Assembly (NCBI RefSeq): GCF_030466625.1
Contig: NZ_JADEVT010000011.1
Location: forward strand, 1-64,000
Direction of reading: 5' to 3'
Origin: Nocardioides sp. ChNu-153
GTDB taxonomy: Bacteria > Actinomycetota > Actinomycetes > Propionibacteriales > Nocardioidaceae
DNA length: 64,000 bases
Shown here piece by piece: positions 26,969 to 35,280 of the stretch. Under the pieces are notes generated by a model that saw nothing but the letters and a program-made list of their open reading frames with translations, was not told the origin of the DNA and ran no database searches. Each line of letters begins with the position of its first letter. Within the stretch, counting starts at the first letter, position 1. Made by a program: the position numbers and the translations under genes.

Positions 26969-27023
26969 TCTTGCATCTCCGCCCACCCGTCGGCGCGACG
27001 CCACGCGAACCGCATCATGGTCC

Positions 27024-27039
27024 TGTGACCCCGGTCACG
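27024..27039 (+). promoter_or_regulatory. CRP-type palindrome inside R1 (orphan copy)
   Basis: TGTGACCCCGGTCACG is identical to the copy upstream of the GAF regulator at 29878-29893, but here it lies over 330 bp from the next start codon. Probably the result of the duplication that made R1 and R2. Confidence 0.45.
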
Positions 27040-27055
27040 GGCCGCCGCGCGCTCC

Positions 27056-27359
27056 GGCGAGCGATCGTGACACCGTGGGCCACCCCAGGGAACCGAAGGG
27101 GCGCATCCGTTTCGAGTCACGGACCATGGTCTGACCGCAGGTCGGCCCGGCTGACGACGCCGCGCTCCCCGCCACGCCGCGCACCGAACCCAACCGGTGA
27201 TGCGTTCCCCGTTCGACCCTCGAGAGCAGAGGTGCGGATGGTCCCGGGCGACGACCACCCGCGCAGTGGAGATTCCGCGCGACATCTGCGGCGTTCTCCG
27301 AACAAGGTCGGCGCTGCCTCTTACTCTCGGCATGTCCGGGCGAGCGAGGGGGTAGCGGT
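27056..27359. other. Non-coding stretch between R1 and the insert gene
   Basis: About 300 bp with no convincing coding frame or RNA. GC starts high and falls towards the gene. The AGGGGG at 27346-27352 is the ribosome-binding site of the next gene; TTACTCT near 27320 could be part of its promoter. Nothing else seen. Confidence 0.5.
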
Positions 27360-29504
27360 GTGGCCGCGACATTAAGTGGCACTAGGTCGTCACTGGGAAT
27401 TTCAACGGAGGACGTGAGTTCCTACCGTTCGTACCTAACGTTCGACCCTCGTCCCGACGCTGTCGACCTGGCCTTACAGCAGATTGCCGCCTGGCTCCGC
27501 GAGAAGAGCTACGGGGAGCCAGACCTCCAAGTTTCGCAATTGTTGAGGGTTTCAAACTCCGCAGAACTCGTGGTTGCCCACCACGAAGCCAAGCGTGTGA
27601 GCGATTTCCGCATTCGACTCACCGAGACCGAACGCAACGGGACGCAGTGGCTTACCTCAGTAGCCATGCACTCGCCGGCCCGAGGCACTGGGTGGCTGTC
27701 CATTCGCAGCGGCCACACCGGCGGCAAACAGGCCGAGCGACCTAAAGTGGCGAAGTACCTCATCGAGGTTCTGGAACTGCGGGATGGCGACTACCCCGTC
27801 TCTGCTGGCGCACAGATCGTTCGTCCCGACGACGTTGAGGACCTGCTCGAGGCCGTATGCGACCTCAACCGGAACGGATTGCTATTCGTCGCCGCCACCG
27901 ACAAGTCGCAAGCCGACATGCTGCCCGCTTTCGCGAAGCGGGCAGAGACGTGGGCCCGCCGCATTCACGGCATCGCTCAGTTCGTTGTGCTCGACCCGGA
28001 AGCCAGCACGGTCTTCAACGAGGGCGTTGGCCCGACCCACGCAGCGATACCCTGGACGGTCCGCACCTACGCCCCAGGCGTCGACCCCGCTTGGGAACCT
28101 GACGCACGCCGCCACCGCGTCCTCGGTACGCGACGACTGGCTGACGAGACTGATCAAGCCATTGCCGGGATCATCACCAGAGCGGCCCGCAAACACTCGG
28201 CTGGCCACAAGTTGCCCGACGCCGCCCGGACAGTCATAAAGGGATTGAACCGGGTAGAAGACCGGCTTCTCTTGGACGCACTTTTCTCTCCAGGGTCGCC
28301 CACTGCTCAATTACTTTCCGACGCGAGCGAGGGCCTCGCGGTCGCTGCGGACAAGTCGACTGGAACCGATCTCGCCCCACGGGAAGCCGTTGCGGAGACA
28401 GGAGCAGTCGCAGAGACGCTCGCCTCGGAGGCAGCCCAATTGCTCGCTCACGGGCCTGCAACGAACGGGGCCTCCATCGAAGTCGATACCGAGACTTTCG
28501 AAGCGGACTACTCGAGGGAACCCGATGACTCGAATATCACGACACCTCGCGACCCCCGTGCCCTCAACGGCATCTCAGCAAGCACCGCCCACGCGGCAAA
28601 TGATGGCGAAACCAGATCAGTCGACTCCGAAGGTGACATAGCTGCTGTCGCCGCCGAATACCTTTCGATCATTGAACTCGTAAAGCAAACCCTTGGCGTT
28701 GACGACCTCACACCCCAGGCGCTCGAGCAAGTGGCCATGTCGGCAAGCCGGGCCTCGGACCAGGCGGCGGCTCGCGAACAGATGGCTGAACGAATCAGCT
28801 CGGAGTTGGCCGAGCGCCAAGGACGGATAGAGGCTCTCGAAGAAGAGGTGGAGGCGTGGCGGGAAACCGCCGAGGAGGCGCTCCTAGAGCAGGGCAGCGC
28901 TGAGGAGGATCGGCGCGCCATCCAGGACGAGGTGCTACGACTGCGCCGGTTCTTGCTCGAGCAAGGTCGCCATACAGAGGCACTCAGCCCGACCCCGACC
29001 TCCGCCTCGACCAGTGCGCCGAGAAACTTCGAAGAGCTTCTAGACCGGCTCGGCGAGTTCGAGCAACACGGCGTCGTTTTCACAGGCGACCGGCGACGGA
29101 CCATAGGACTTGACGACAACGACACTGTCGGCAACCTCGTGGGCGCGGCATGGGAGTACCTACTGGTCTTGGCCGACTACGTACGGTCGAAAATGTTGGG
29201 TCACTTCGACGGCAACATGAAGAGCTACCTACTCCACACTCCAGCCGGCTACCGGCCCCTTCCCAAGAGCCGCTTTGGCGAGAAGGAGAGCAGGTCCACC
29301 CTCAACCAGTGGGGCGCCGACCGAGTTTTTCCTGTGCCGCCTGAGGTAGCGCCGACGGGGGAGATCCTGATGGAGGCGCACTTCAAGCTGCCCCGATGCG
29401 GCATGGTCACTCCACGTATCCATTACTACGACAACGCTCACGCCGACGGCAGGGTCTACGTCGGCTATATCGGTCCGCATCTTCGAACCAAGGCAACAAA
29501 CTGA
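27360..29504 (+). CDS. Large orphan protein of unknown function carried by the tRNA-Ser insert
   Basis: 714 aa from a GTG with GAGGGGG 5-6 nt upstream. Not recognised. An alpha/beta N-terminal domain covers about 1-290, and an acidic Ala/Thr-rich linker about 330-430. Then comes a strong coiled coil (about 462-540, ERISSELAERQGRIEALEEE and onward), and a C-terminal globular domain (about 555-714) ends with GRVYVGYIGPHL. No signal peptide, membrane helix, P-loop or nuclease motif is evident. GC is visibly lower than in all neighbours. Three TTA leucine codons occur (residues 5, 39 and 318), rare in such genomes. Both point to recent transfer. A single large cargo gene beside a tRNA is suggestive of a host-conflict (defence) gene, but this is speculation. 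Confidence 0.85.
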   Translation: MAATLSGTRSSLGISTEDVSSYRSYLTFDPRPDAVDLALQQIAAWLREKSYGEPDLQVSQLLRVSNSAELVVAHHEAKRVSDFRIRLTETERNGTQWLTSVAMHSPARGTGWLSIRSGHTGGKQAERPKVAKYLIEVLELRDGDYPVSAGAQIVRPDDVEDLLEAVCDLNRNGLLFVAATDKSQADMLPAFAKRAETWARRIHGIAQFVVLDPEASTVFNEGVGPTHAAIPWTVRTYAPGVDPAWEPDARRHRVLGTRRLADETDQAIAGIITRAARKHSAGHKLPDAARTVIKGLNRVEDRLLLDALFSPGSPTAQLLSDASEGLAVAADKSTGTDLAPREAVAETGAVAETLASEAAQLLAHGPATNGASIEVDTETFEADYSREPDDSNITTPRDPRALNGISASTAHAANDGETRSVDSEGDIAAVAAEYLSIIELVKQTLGVDDLTPQALEQVAMSASRASDQAAAREQMAERISSELAERQGRIEALEEEVEAWRETAEEALLEQGSAEEDRRAIQDEVLRLRRFLLEQGRHTEALSPTPTSASTSAPRNFEELLDRLGEFEQHGVVFTGDRRRTIGLDDNDTVGNLVGAAWEYLLVLADYVRSKMLGHFDGNMKSYLLHTPAGYRPLPKSRFGEKESRSTLNQWGADRVFPVPPEVAPTGEILMEAHFKLPRCGMVTPRIHYYDNAHADGRVYVGYIGPHLRTKATN

Positions 29505-29777
29505 TGGGCGGGCGTACGCCACGACCGCTGATCGTTGGACGGGACGGCCACCCGACGACGGGTGGCTAAACAAGGCTTCCTGCCCCCTGCCATCAGGACG
29601 CCCAAGCGGCCCAGGAACAAACCAGTTCGACGGTAAGCGTCCGCTATTCCGCGCACGGCCCGGCCGAGACCCAAGCTCGACAGCCTTCCCGTGTCGAAGG
29701 AGCGGTCCGTTCAATCCCGGCTAACCGTCACAGAACTCGGTCGTCTGCGGCGGCGTACCCTGAAGTCGAGCGCGCTT
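29505..29777. other. Non-coding stretch between the insert gene and R2
   Basis: About 270 bp, GC between that of the insert gene and that of the host genome. No convincing ORF, RNA or integrase remnant is visible. Confidence 0.5.
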
Positions 29778-29795
29778 ACCGCCATACCTCCCGGG

Positions 29796-29821
29796 AGCCC
29801 GGGCCCCACGGGGTCCGGGCT
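29796..29821 (+). terminator. Orphan copy of the tRNA terminator in R2
   Basis: Same 12-bp stem as at 26943-26968 with one change (T at 29814) that gives a G-T pair. No RNA gene precedes it; it may now end transcription of the insert gene. Confidence 0.6.
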
Positions 29822-29877
29822 TCCGGCAACTCCGCCTCACCCGTCGACGCGGCGCCGAGCCAGGAGCATCATGGGTC

Positions 29878-29893
29878 TGTGACCCCGGTCACG
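29878..29893 (+). promoter_or_regulatory. CRP-type palindrome upstream of the GAF regulator
   Basis: TGTGACCCCGGTCACG matches TGTGA-N6-TCACA except for the last base. It lies 72 bp before the chosen regulator start. A similar perfect site precedes the aldehyde dehydrogenase gene (32618-32633). Confidence 0.5.
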
Positions 29894-29965
29894 AGCCGCC
29901 GCGCGCTCGCGCCGGTCGTGGGCAACGGCGCCCCCGGGGTCCACGGACGGACGGGAGAGCGACGC

Positions 29966-31210
29966 GTGGGCATGACGAGACACCTCCCGCCACGGCGCGA
30001 CGGCGGGATGCGGTCGGCGGTGGTGGACTCCTGGCACCGCTCCGCCTCGGCGGGCGTGCGGCCCGACGACGCCACGGCGCCGATCACGCTGCCGGAGGAC
30101 GCGCTGCGGGACCAGCGCGAGGCCCACCCGCTCGCCCGCGTGTTCCCCCTGCTCGACGACGTGCTCGGCCACGCCGCGCGCGACTGCGGCGCGGTCATGG
30201 CGGTCTCGGACGCCGACGGGCAGCTGCTGTGGGTATGCGGCACCCCGACGACGCTGCGCAGGGCCGAGGCCATCGGGTTCGTCGAGGGGTCGAACTGGGA
30301 CGAGCGGCTCGCCGGCACCAACGCCCCCGGTCTCGCCCTCGCGCTCGACCAGCCCGTCAGCATCGTGCGCGACGAGCACTTCCGCTCCGCCGTGCAGGGC
30401 TGGAGCTGCGGCGCCGCCCCCATCCACGACCCCGGCACGCACGCGCTGCTCGGGGTCCTGGACATCACCGGCGGCGACCAGATCGTCGTACCCCAGACCA
30501 TGGCGATGATCCGCGCTGCGGCCCGCATGGCCGAGCTCGAGCTGGCCCGGGACCTGCTGACCCGGCAGGCGCCGGCCCCCGCCTCGACCGCGCCCGGTGC
30601 CCACCTCGTGCTCGAGGGGCTCGGGCGCACCGACGCGCTCCTCACCGTCGAGGGCGCGGGCGGCGCCCCCCGGACCGTGCGGCTCTCCCCCCGGCACAGC
30701 GAGATCCTGCTGCTCCTCGCCTCGGCGCCGCAGGGACTGTCGGGCGACGAGCTGGCCGTGCTGCTCTACGCCGACGACGGGAGCGGCGGCAGCGGGTCCT
30801 CGACGCTGCGGGCGGAGCTCAACCGCCTGCGCCACCTGCTGGGCGGCGACCTGCTGGCGTCGCGCCCGTACCGCCTCACCGCCCAGGTCACCGGCGACTG
30901 GCTCACCGTCGAGGCCCTGCTCGCGACGGGCGACCTGCGGGCCGCCATGCGCGCGTACGGCGGACCCGTGCTGCCCCGCTCGACCGCCCCGGGCGTGACC
31001 CGGCTGCGGGAGAACCTCGGGTCGCAGCTGCGGGGGGCGCTGCTGCGCAGCCGCGAGGCCGACCTGATGTCGCAGTGGACGCGGTCGACGTGGGGCGCCG
31101 ACGACTACGAGATGTGGCAGGCCCAGCGCCGCGCCGTCGGGGCGACGTCGCCGATGCTGCCGCTCATCGACGGCCAGCTCGCGCGGCTCGACCGAGAGCT
31201 GGGGGTCTGA
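29966..31210 (+). CDS. GAF domain transcriptional regulator of the aldehyde dehydrogenase locus
   Basis: 414 aa. The start at the GTG at 29966 is chosen for the GGGAG at 29953-29957; an in-frame GTG at 29879 lies in repeat R2 and in the palindrome. It begins with VVDSWHRSASAGVRPD, the entry motif of AcoR-type activators. A GAF domain follows at about 50-190 (GAVMAVSDADGQLLWVCG...LLGVLDITGG). The C-terminal half has a winged-helix-like part (RTVRLSPRHSEILLLLASAPQGLSGDELAVLLY...STLRAELNRLRHLLG) instead of the sigma-54 AAA domain. Such proteins sit next to acetaldehyde dehydrogenase genes in actinobacteria and probably sense an aldehyde or alcohol. Confidence 0.88.
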   Translation: MGMTRHLPPRRDGGMRSAVVDSWHRSASAGVRPDDATAPITLPEDALRDQREAHPLARVFPLLDDVLGHAARDCGAVMAVSDADGQLLWVCGTPTTLRRAEAIGFVEGSNWDERLAGTNAPGLALALDQPVSIVRDEHFRSAVQGWSCGAAPIHDPGTHALLGVLDITGGDQIVVPQTMAMIRAAARMAELELARDLLTRQAPAPASTAPGAHLVLEGLGRTDALLTVEGAGGAPRTVRLSPRHSEILLLLASAPQGLSGDELAVLLYADDGSGGSGSSTLRAELNRLRHLLGGDLLASRPYRLTAQVTGDWLTVEALLATGDLRAAMRAYGGPVLPRSTAPGVTRLRENLGSQLRGALLRSREADLMSQWTRSTWGADDYEMWQAQRRAVGATSPMLPLIDGQLARLDRELGV

Positions 31211-31216
31211 GGGGGC

Positions 31217-31347
31217 GTGGTCTCGAGGGCCGCTGGCGCGGCCACCTCAACCACCGGGTGGCTGGCGCGGCCACCTCGACCACCGGGACGGGCCGCGCGG
31301 CCACCTCGACCACCGGGACGGGCCGCGCGGCCACCTCGACCACCGGG
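31217..31347 (+). repeat. Hairpin repeat family, cluster A (one full copy plus three short tandem units)
   Basis: A full unit (31217-31258) runs from GTGGTCTCGAGGGCCGC through to CCACCTCAACCACCGGG. Three shortened units of 29-30 bp follow, each ending GCGGCCACCTCGACCACCGGG (31259-31287, 31288-31317, 31318-31347). Each can fold around GGCCGC/GCGGCC. The same family occurs at 52407-52448 and 54158-54336. Confidence 0.85.
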
Positions 31348-31428
31348 TTGTCTAGACCGGGCCATCCGGACGGCGGGGTGCGCCGAACGTGAGGCGGGAC
31401 ACACGTCCCCCGACCCGAAGGAACCGCC

Positions 31429-32289
31429 ATGGCCCCCTCACGCCGTCCCCGCCTCCCCCGCGTCGCCCTGCCCGCCCGCCTCCGCTCGCTGCGCCCCACG
31501 CCGTCGCTCATCGTCGCCTCCCTCGCCCTCGCGGTCGCCGCGGGTGGCGGCACGGCGTACGCCGCCAGCCAGATCGGCGGGGAGAACATCCGCAACGGCT
31601 CCATCACGGGGTACGACGTGCGGGACGGCTCGCTCTACCGCGCCGACTTCGCGAAGAACCAGATCCCGGCCGGCCCGCGCGGTGCTACGGGCGCGACCGG
31701 TCCGCGCGGCGCGACGGGCGCCCCCGGTGCCCGCGGGCCCCAGGGCGCCCCCGGCACGCCGGGCGCGCCTGGCGCTCCGGGCCAGCAGGGACCCCAGGGC
31801 GAGCAGGGCGAGCAGGGCCCCGCCGGGCCGGGCGTCCGCTGGTTCCTCATCGACGCCTCGGGCGCGATCGTCGACCAGTCGGGCGGCTTCACGGTCGCCG
31901 CGGCGTACCCCGAGCTGGCCAACACCGCCCCGGCGGGCGCGCCCTCGAACGCGCTGCGCGCGGCCGGCAACGTCTACGTGAACGCGGGCGAGGACCTCAC
32001 CGGTTCGGGCATCGTGGCGACCATCGCGCTGCAGAACCAGGTCGACCAGAACGGCGACGGCGTGACCAACGGCCGGGCGGGCGCGGCCGACGCCAACCCC
32101 GAGTTCTCCGGCGAGATCACCGCGACCACCTGCGGCCTGGCCGGGATCGTGGCCTGCGCTCCGACGGGCACGAACAACACGAACCACCTCGTCGTCAGCC
32201 CGCGCCTCAGCGACGGCTCGGTCACGACGTCGACGAACCGCAAGCGCTTCTACGTGATCGTCACCGACGGCGGGATCACCATCGGCTGA
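31429..32289 (+). CDS. Secreted collagen-like repeat protein
   Basis: 286 aa, with AAGGA 7 nt before the ATG. A long basic N-terminus leads into a membrane or signal segment (about 28-45, LIVASLALAVAAGGGTAYAA). Then comes a short domain (QIGGENIRNGSITGYDVRDGSLYRADFAKNQI) that in actinobacteria often precedes collagen repeats. Next are about 18 Gly-X-Y triplets (residues 82-136, GATGPRGATGAPGARGPQG...), and finally a C-terminal domain of about 150 residues rich in beta strands. No sorting motif is visible. Likely surface-associated or secreted; function unknown. Confidence 0.88.
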   Translation: MAPSRRPRLPRVALPARLRSLRPTPSLIVASLALAVAAGGGTAYAASQIGGENIRNGSITGYDVRDGSLYRADFAKNQIPAGPRGATGATGPRGATGAPGARGPQGAPGTPGAPGAPGQQGPQGEQGEQGPAGPGVRWFLIDASGAIVDQSGGFTVAAAYPELANTAPAGAPSNALRAAGNVYVNAGEDLTGSGIVATIALQNQVDQNGDGVTNGRAGAADANPEFSGEITATTCGLAGIVACAPTGTNNTNHLVVSPRLSDGSVTTSTNRKRFYVIVTDGGITIG

Positions 32290-32314
32290 CCGCCGTACCC
32301 CGGCCGCCTGCTGC

Positions 32315-32342
32315 AGGTTTCCCCGCCCAGGCGGGGAAACCT
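32315..32342. terminator. 13-bp perfect hairpin downstream of the collagen-like gene
   Basis: AGGTTTCCCCGCC (32315-32327) and GGCGGGGAAACCT (32330-32342) around CA. Strong stem without T-run. Its right arm shares 4 nt with the left arm of the next hairpin. Confidence 0.75.
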
Positions 32343-32380
32343 GTGGTCTGCGGCCGATGCCTGGGCCGCAGACCACAGGT
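32339..32380. terminator. 17-bp perfect hairpin overlapping the preceding one
   Basis: ACCTGTGGTCTGCGGCC (32339-32355) pairs exactly with 32364-32380 across an 8-nt loop. Together with the hairpin at 32315-32342 it forms a tandem pair whose edges are shared, so only one can be fully paired at a time. Probably a strong terminator between the collagen-like gene and the aldehyde dehydrogenase. Confidence 0.72.
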
Positions 32381-32612
32381 GTTCGTCGCAGAGTCGCGGC
32401 GGCCCGGGGCCGAGGCGGGCCCGGGCGGCGGCGCCCGGGCGGCGGCGCCTGGGCGGCGGCAGGCGGTCGCCCTCGCGCGCCCGAGTGCGCAGGTTCAGCC
32501 GGAACGCGGGCCGAGGACTGAATCCACGCACTCCGCGGGAGCCCGCCGCCCCCGCCGACCGCCCGCTCCCGGCCGGGAGCGGCGCGCAACGGTCCTGCAA
32601 CGTGGGCAGCCC
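32381..32612. other. Non-coding stretch before the aldehyde dehydrogenase promoter
   Basis: About 230 bp, with a GGCGGCGCC-type low-complexity patch near 32430-32460. No gene or RNA recognised. Confidence 0.5.
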
Positions 32613-32618
32613 TAGCGT
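32613..32618 (+). promoter_or_regulatory. -10-like TAGCGT before the aldehyde dehydrogenase
   Basis: Fits TAnnnT and sits immediately before the CRP-type palindrome, giving a leader of about 40 nt. A factor bound at that palindrome would cover the start site. Confidence 0.4.
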
Positions 32619-32633
32619 GTGAGCGCAGTCACA
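32618..32633 (+). promoter_or_regulatory. Perfect CRP-type site upstream of the aldehyde dehydrogenase
   Basis: TGTGAGCGCAGTCACA equals the TGTGA-N6-TCACA consensus of Crp/Fnr regulators. 33 bp upstream of the ATG. It could equally be the binding site of the GAF regulator, whose own leader carries a near-identical palindrome. Confidence 0.6.
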
Positions 32634-32665
32634 CACCGCCTCACGCACCGAGGAGATCCCACCCC

Positions 32666-34188
<1,523 letters not shown>

Positions 34189-34189
<1 letters not shown>

Positions 34190-34623
34190 TGACGACCCCC
34201 GACACCGGCTCCGGCGGCGCGCCGCTGCCGCCCGAGCCGGTGCGGGTGGCGGTCACCGACGCGGCGGCCGAGCTCGTGCGGCGTCTCACCGAGACGCACG
34301 GACCGGTGATGTTCCACCAGTCCGGCGGCTGCTGCGACGGGTCGGCGCCGATGTGCTACCCCGACGGCGACTTCCTCACCGGCGACGCCGACATCCACCT
34401 CGGCGACCTCGACGTCGGGCTGGAGCGCGCCGTGCCCGTGTGGATGTCGCGGGCGCAGTTCGAGTACTGGAAGCACACCCACCTCACCATCGACGTCGTG
34501 AAGGGACGCGGGGCCGGCTTCTCCCTCGAGGCCCCGGAGGGTCTGCGGTTCCTGCTGCGCTCGCGGATCCTCACCGACGACGAGTTCCTGGCGCTCGAGA
34601 AGAGGATCGCCGACGCGTCCTGA
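34189..34623 (+). CDS. DUF779 protein, partner of the aldehyde dehydrogenase
   Basis: 144 aa. Carries the family motif HQSGGCCDGSAPMCYPDGDF with three Cys, and WKHTHLTIDVVKGRGAGFSLE. DUF779 proteins are almost always encoded after ExaC-type aldehyde dehydrogenases; their biochemical role is not known. Start overlaps the preceding stop (TGATG). Convergent with lutC with an 18-nt gap. Confidence 0.94.
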
Positions 34624-34641
34624 CGCCCCGCCCCGGCGGGC

Positions 34642-35280
34642 TCAGCCGACGAGGAGCACGTGCAGCGTGCGGGGGCCGTGGACGCCCTCGACGCGGTCGA
34701 GCTCGATGTCGCTCGTCGCGCTGGGCCCGCTGATCCACGTCGCCGGGCGCGCCGGGTCGAGCAGCGCGACCGCGTCGGGCACGTCGTCGACGACCTGGTC
34801 GGCGCGCACGAGGCACACGTGCAGGTCCGGCACGAGGCTGATCGCCCGCCGTCCCTGGTCGGGCGCGTGGTCGAGCACGATCGTGCCGGTCTCCGCGATG
34901 CCCACCCGGGCCGCCGTGACGACGCCCTGGGTGTCGTCGAGCTCGAGCGCGCTGAGCGGCGCCCCCGGCGCGTCGACGACGGTGCCGACGTCGCCCGCCG
35001 ACAGCGCCGCGACCACGTCCGGGTCGAGGTCGGGCGGGACGACGACCAGCGCGGCGGGGCCGGCGTGCCGCCGTACCGCCGCGAGCACGCGCTCGCCCAC
35101 CTCGGCGGGCGAGCACCGCTCGACGACGGCCTTGTAGTCCTCGACCCGCTCGACGAAGAGGTCGAGCCGCTCCTGGGGCGAGTACGCCGGCACGCGGGGT
35201 GCGTCGGGCACCTCACGGGTCCGCTCGACCCCGGCCAGCGCGGAGCGCACCCTGCCGAGGATCTCGTCGCGGGCGCTCAT
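34642..35280 (-). CDS. lutC: L-lactate utilisation protein LutC (LUD domain)
   Basis: 212 aa. LUD-domain features: GIAETGTIVLDHAPDQGRRAISLVPDLHVCLV and WISGPSATSDIELDRVEGVHGPRTLHVLLV. Third subunit of the LutABC iron-sulphur lactate dehydrogenase. Start overlaps the lutB stop (ATGA). Last gene of the long minus-strand rhamnose/lactate operon. Confidence 0.95.
   Translation of the reverse strand: MSARDEILGRVRSALAGVERTREVPDAPRVPAYSPQERLDLFVERVEDYKAVVERCSPAEVGERVLAAVRRHAGPAALVVVPPDLDPDVVAALSAGDVGTVVDAPGAPLSALELDDTQGVVTAARVGIAETGTIVLDHAPDQGRRAISLVPDLHVCLVRADQVVDDVPDAVALLDPARPATWISGPSATSDIELDRVEGVHGPRTLHVLLVG

Larger units (their letters stand above)
26926..27055 (+). repeat. Left imperfect direct repeat (R1) of the tRNA-Ser insert
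   Basis: Starts at the last bases of the tRNA (ACCGCCATAC), spans the terminator and the palindrome GTGACCCCGGTCAC and ends GCCGCCGCGCGCTC. Aligned by eye with 29778-29908, roughly 85% of positions agree, with a few 1-2 nt indels. See R2. Confidence 0.85.
29778..29908 (+). repeat. Right imperfect direct repeat (R2) of the tRNA-Ser insert
   Basis: Repeats the tRNA 3' end (ACCGCCATAC), the terminator stem and the TGTGA-N6-TCAC palindrome of R1, then runs into the leader of the GAF regulator. It has no tRNA body in front of it. R1 and R2 together bracket the lower-GC gene. Confidence 0.85.

Noticed and set aside
26926-29908. Integrase-type genomic island at tRNA-Ser
   Set aside because: There is no integrase or excisionase, and the repeats are longer than typical att sites, so I report an insert of unknown mechanism rather than a classical island.
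29879-29965. Upstream GTG start for the GAF regulator
   Set aside because: It lies inside repeat R2 and inside the TGTGA-N6-TCAC palindrome, with no ribosome-binding site. The GTG at 29966 has GGGAG at a proper distance.
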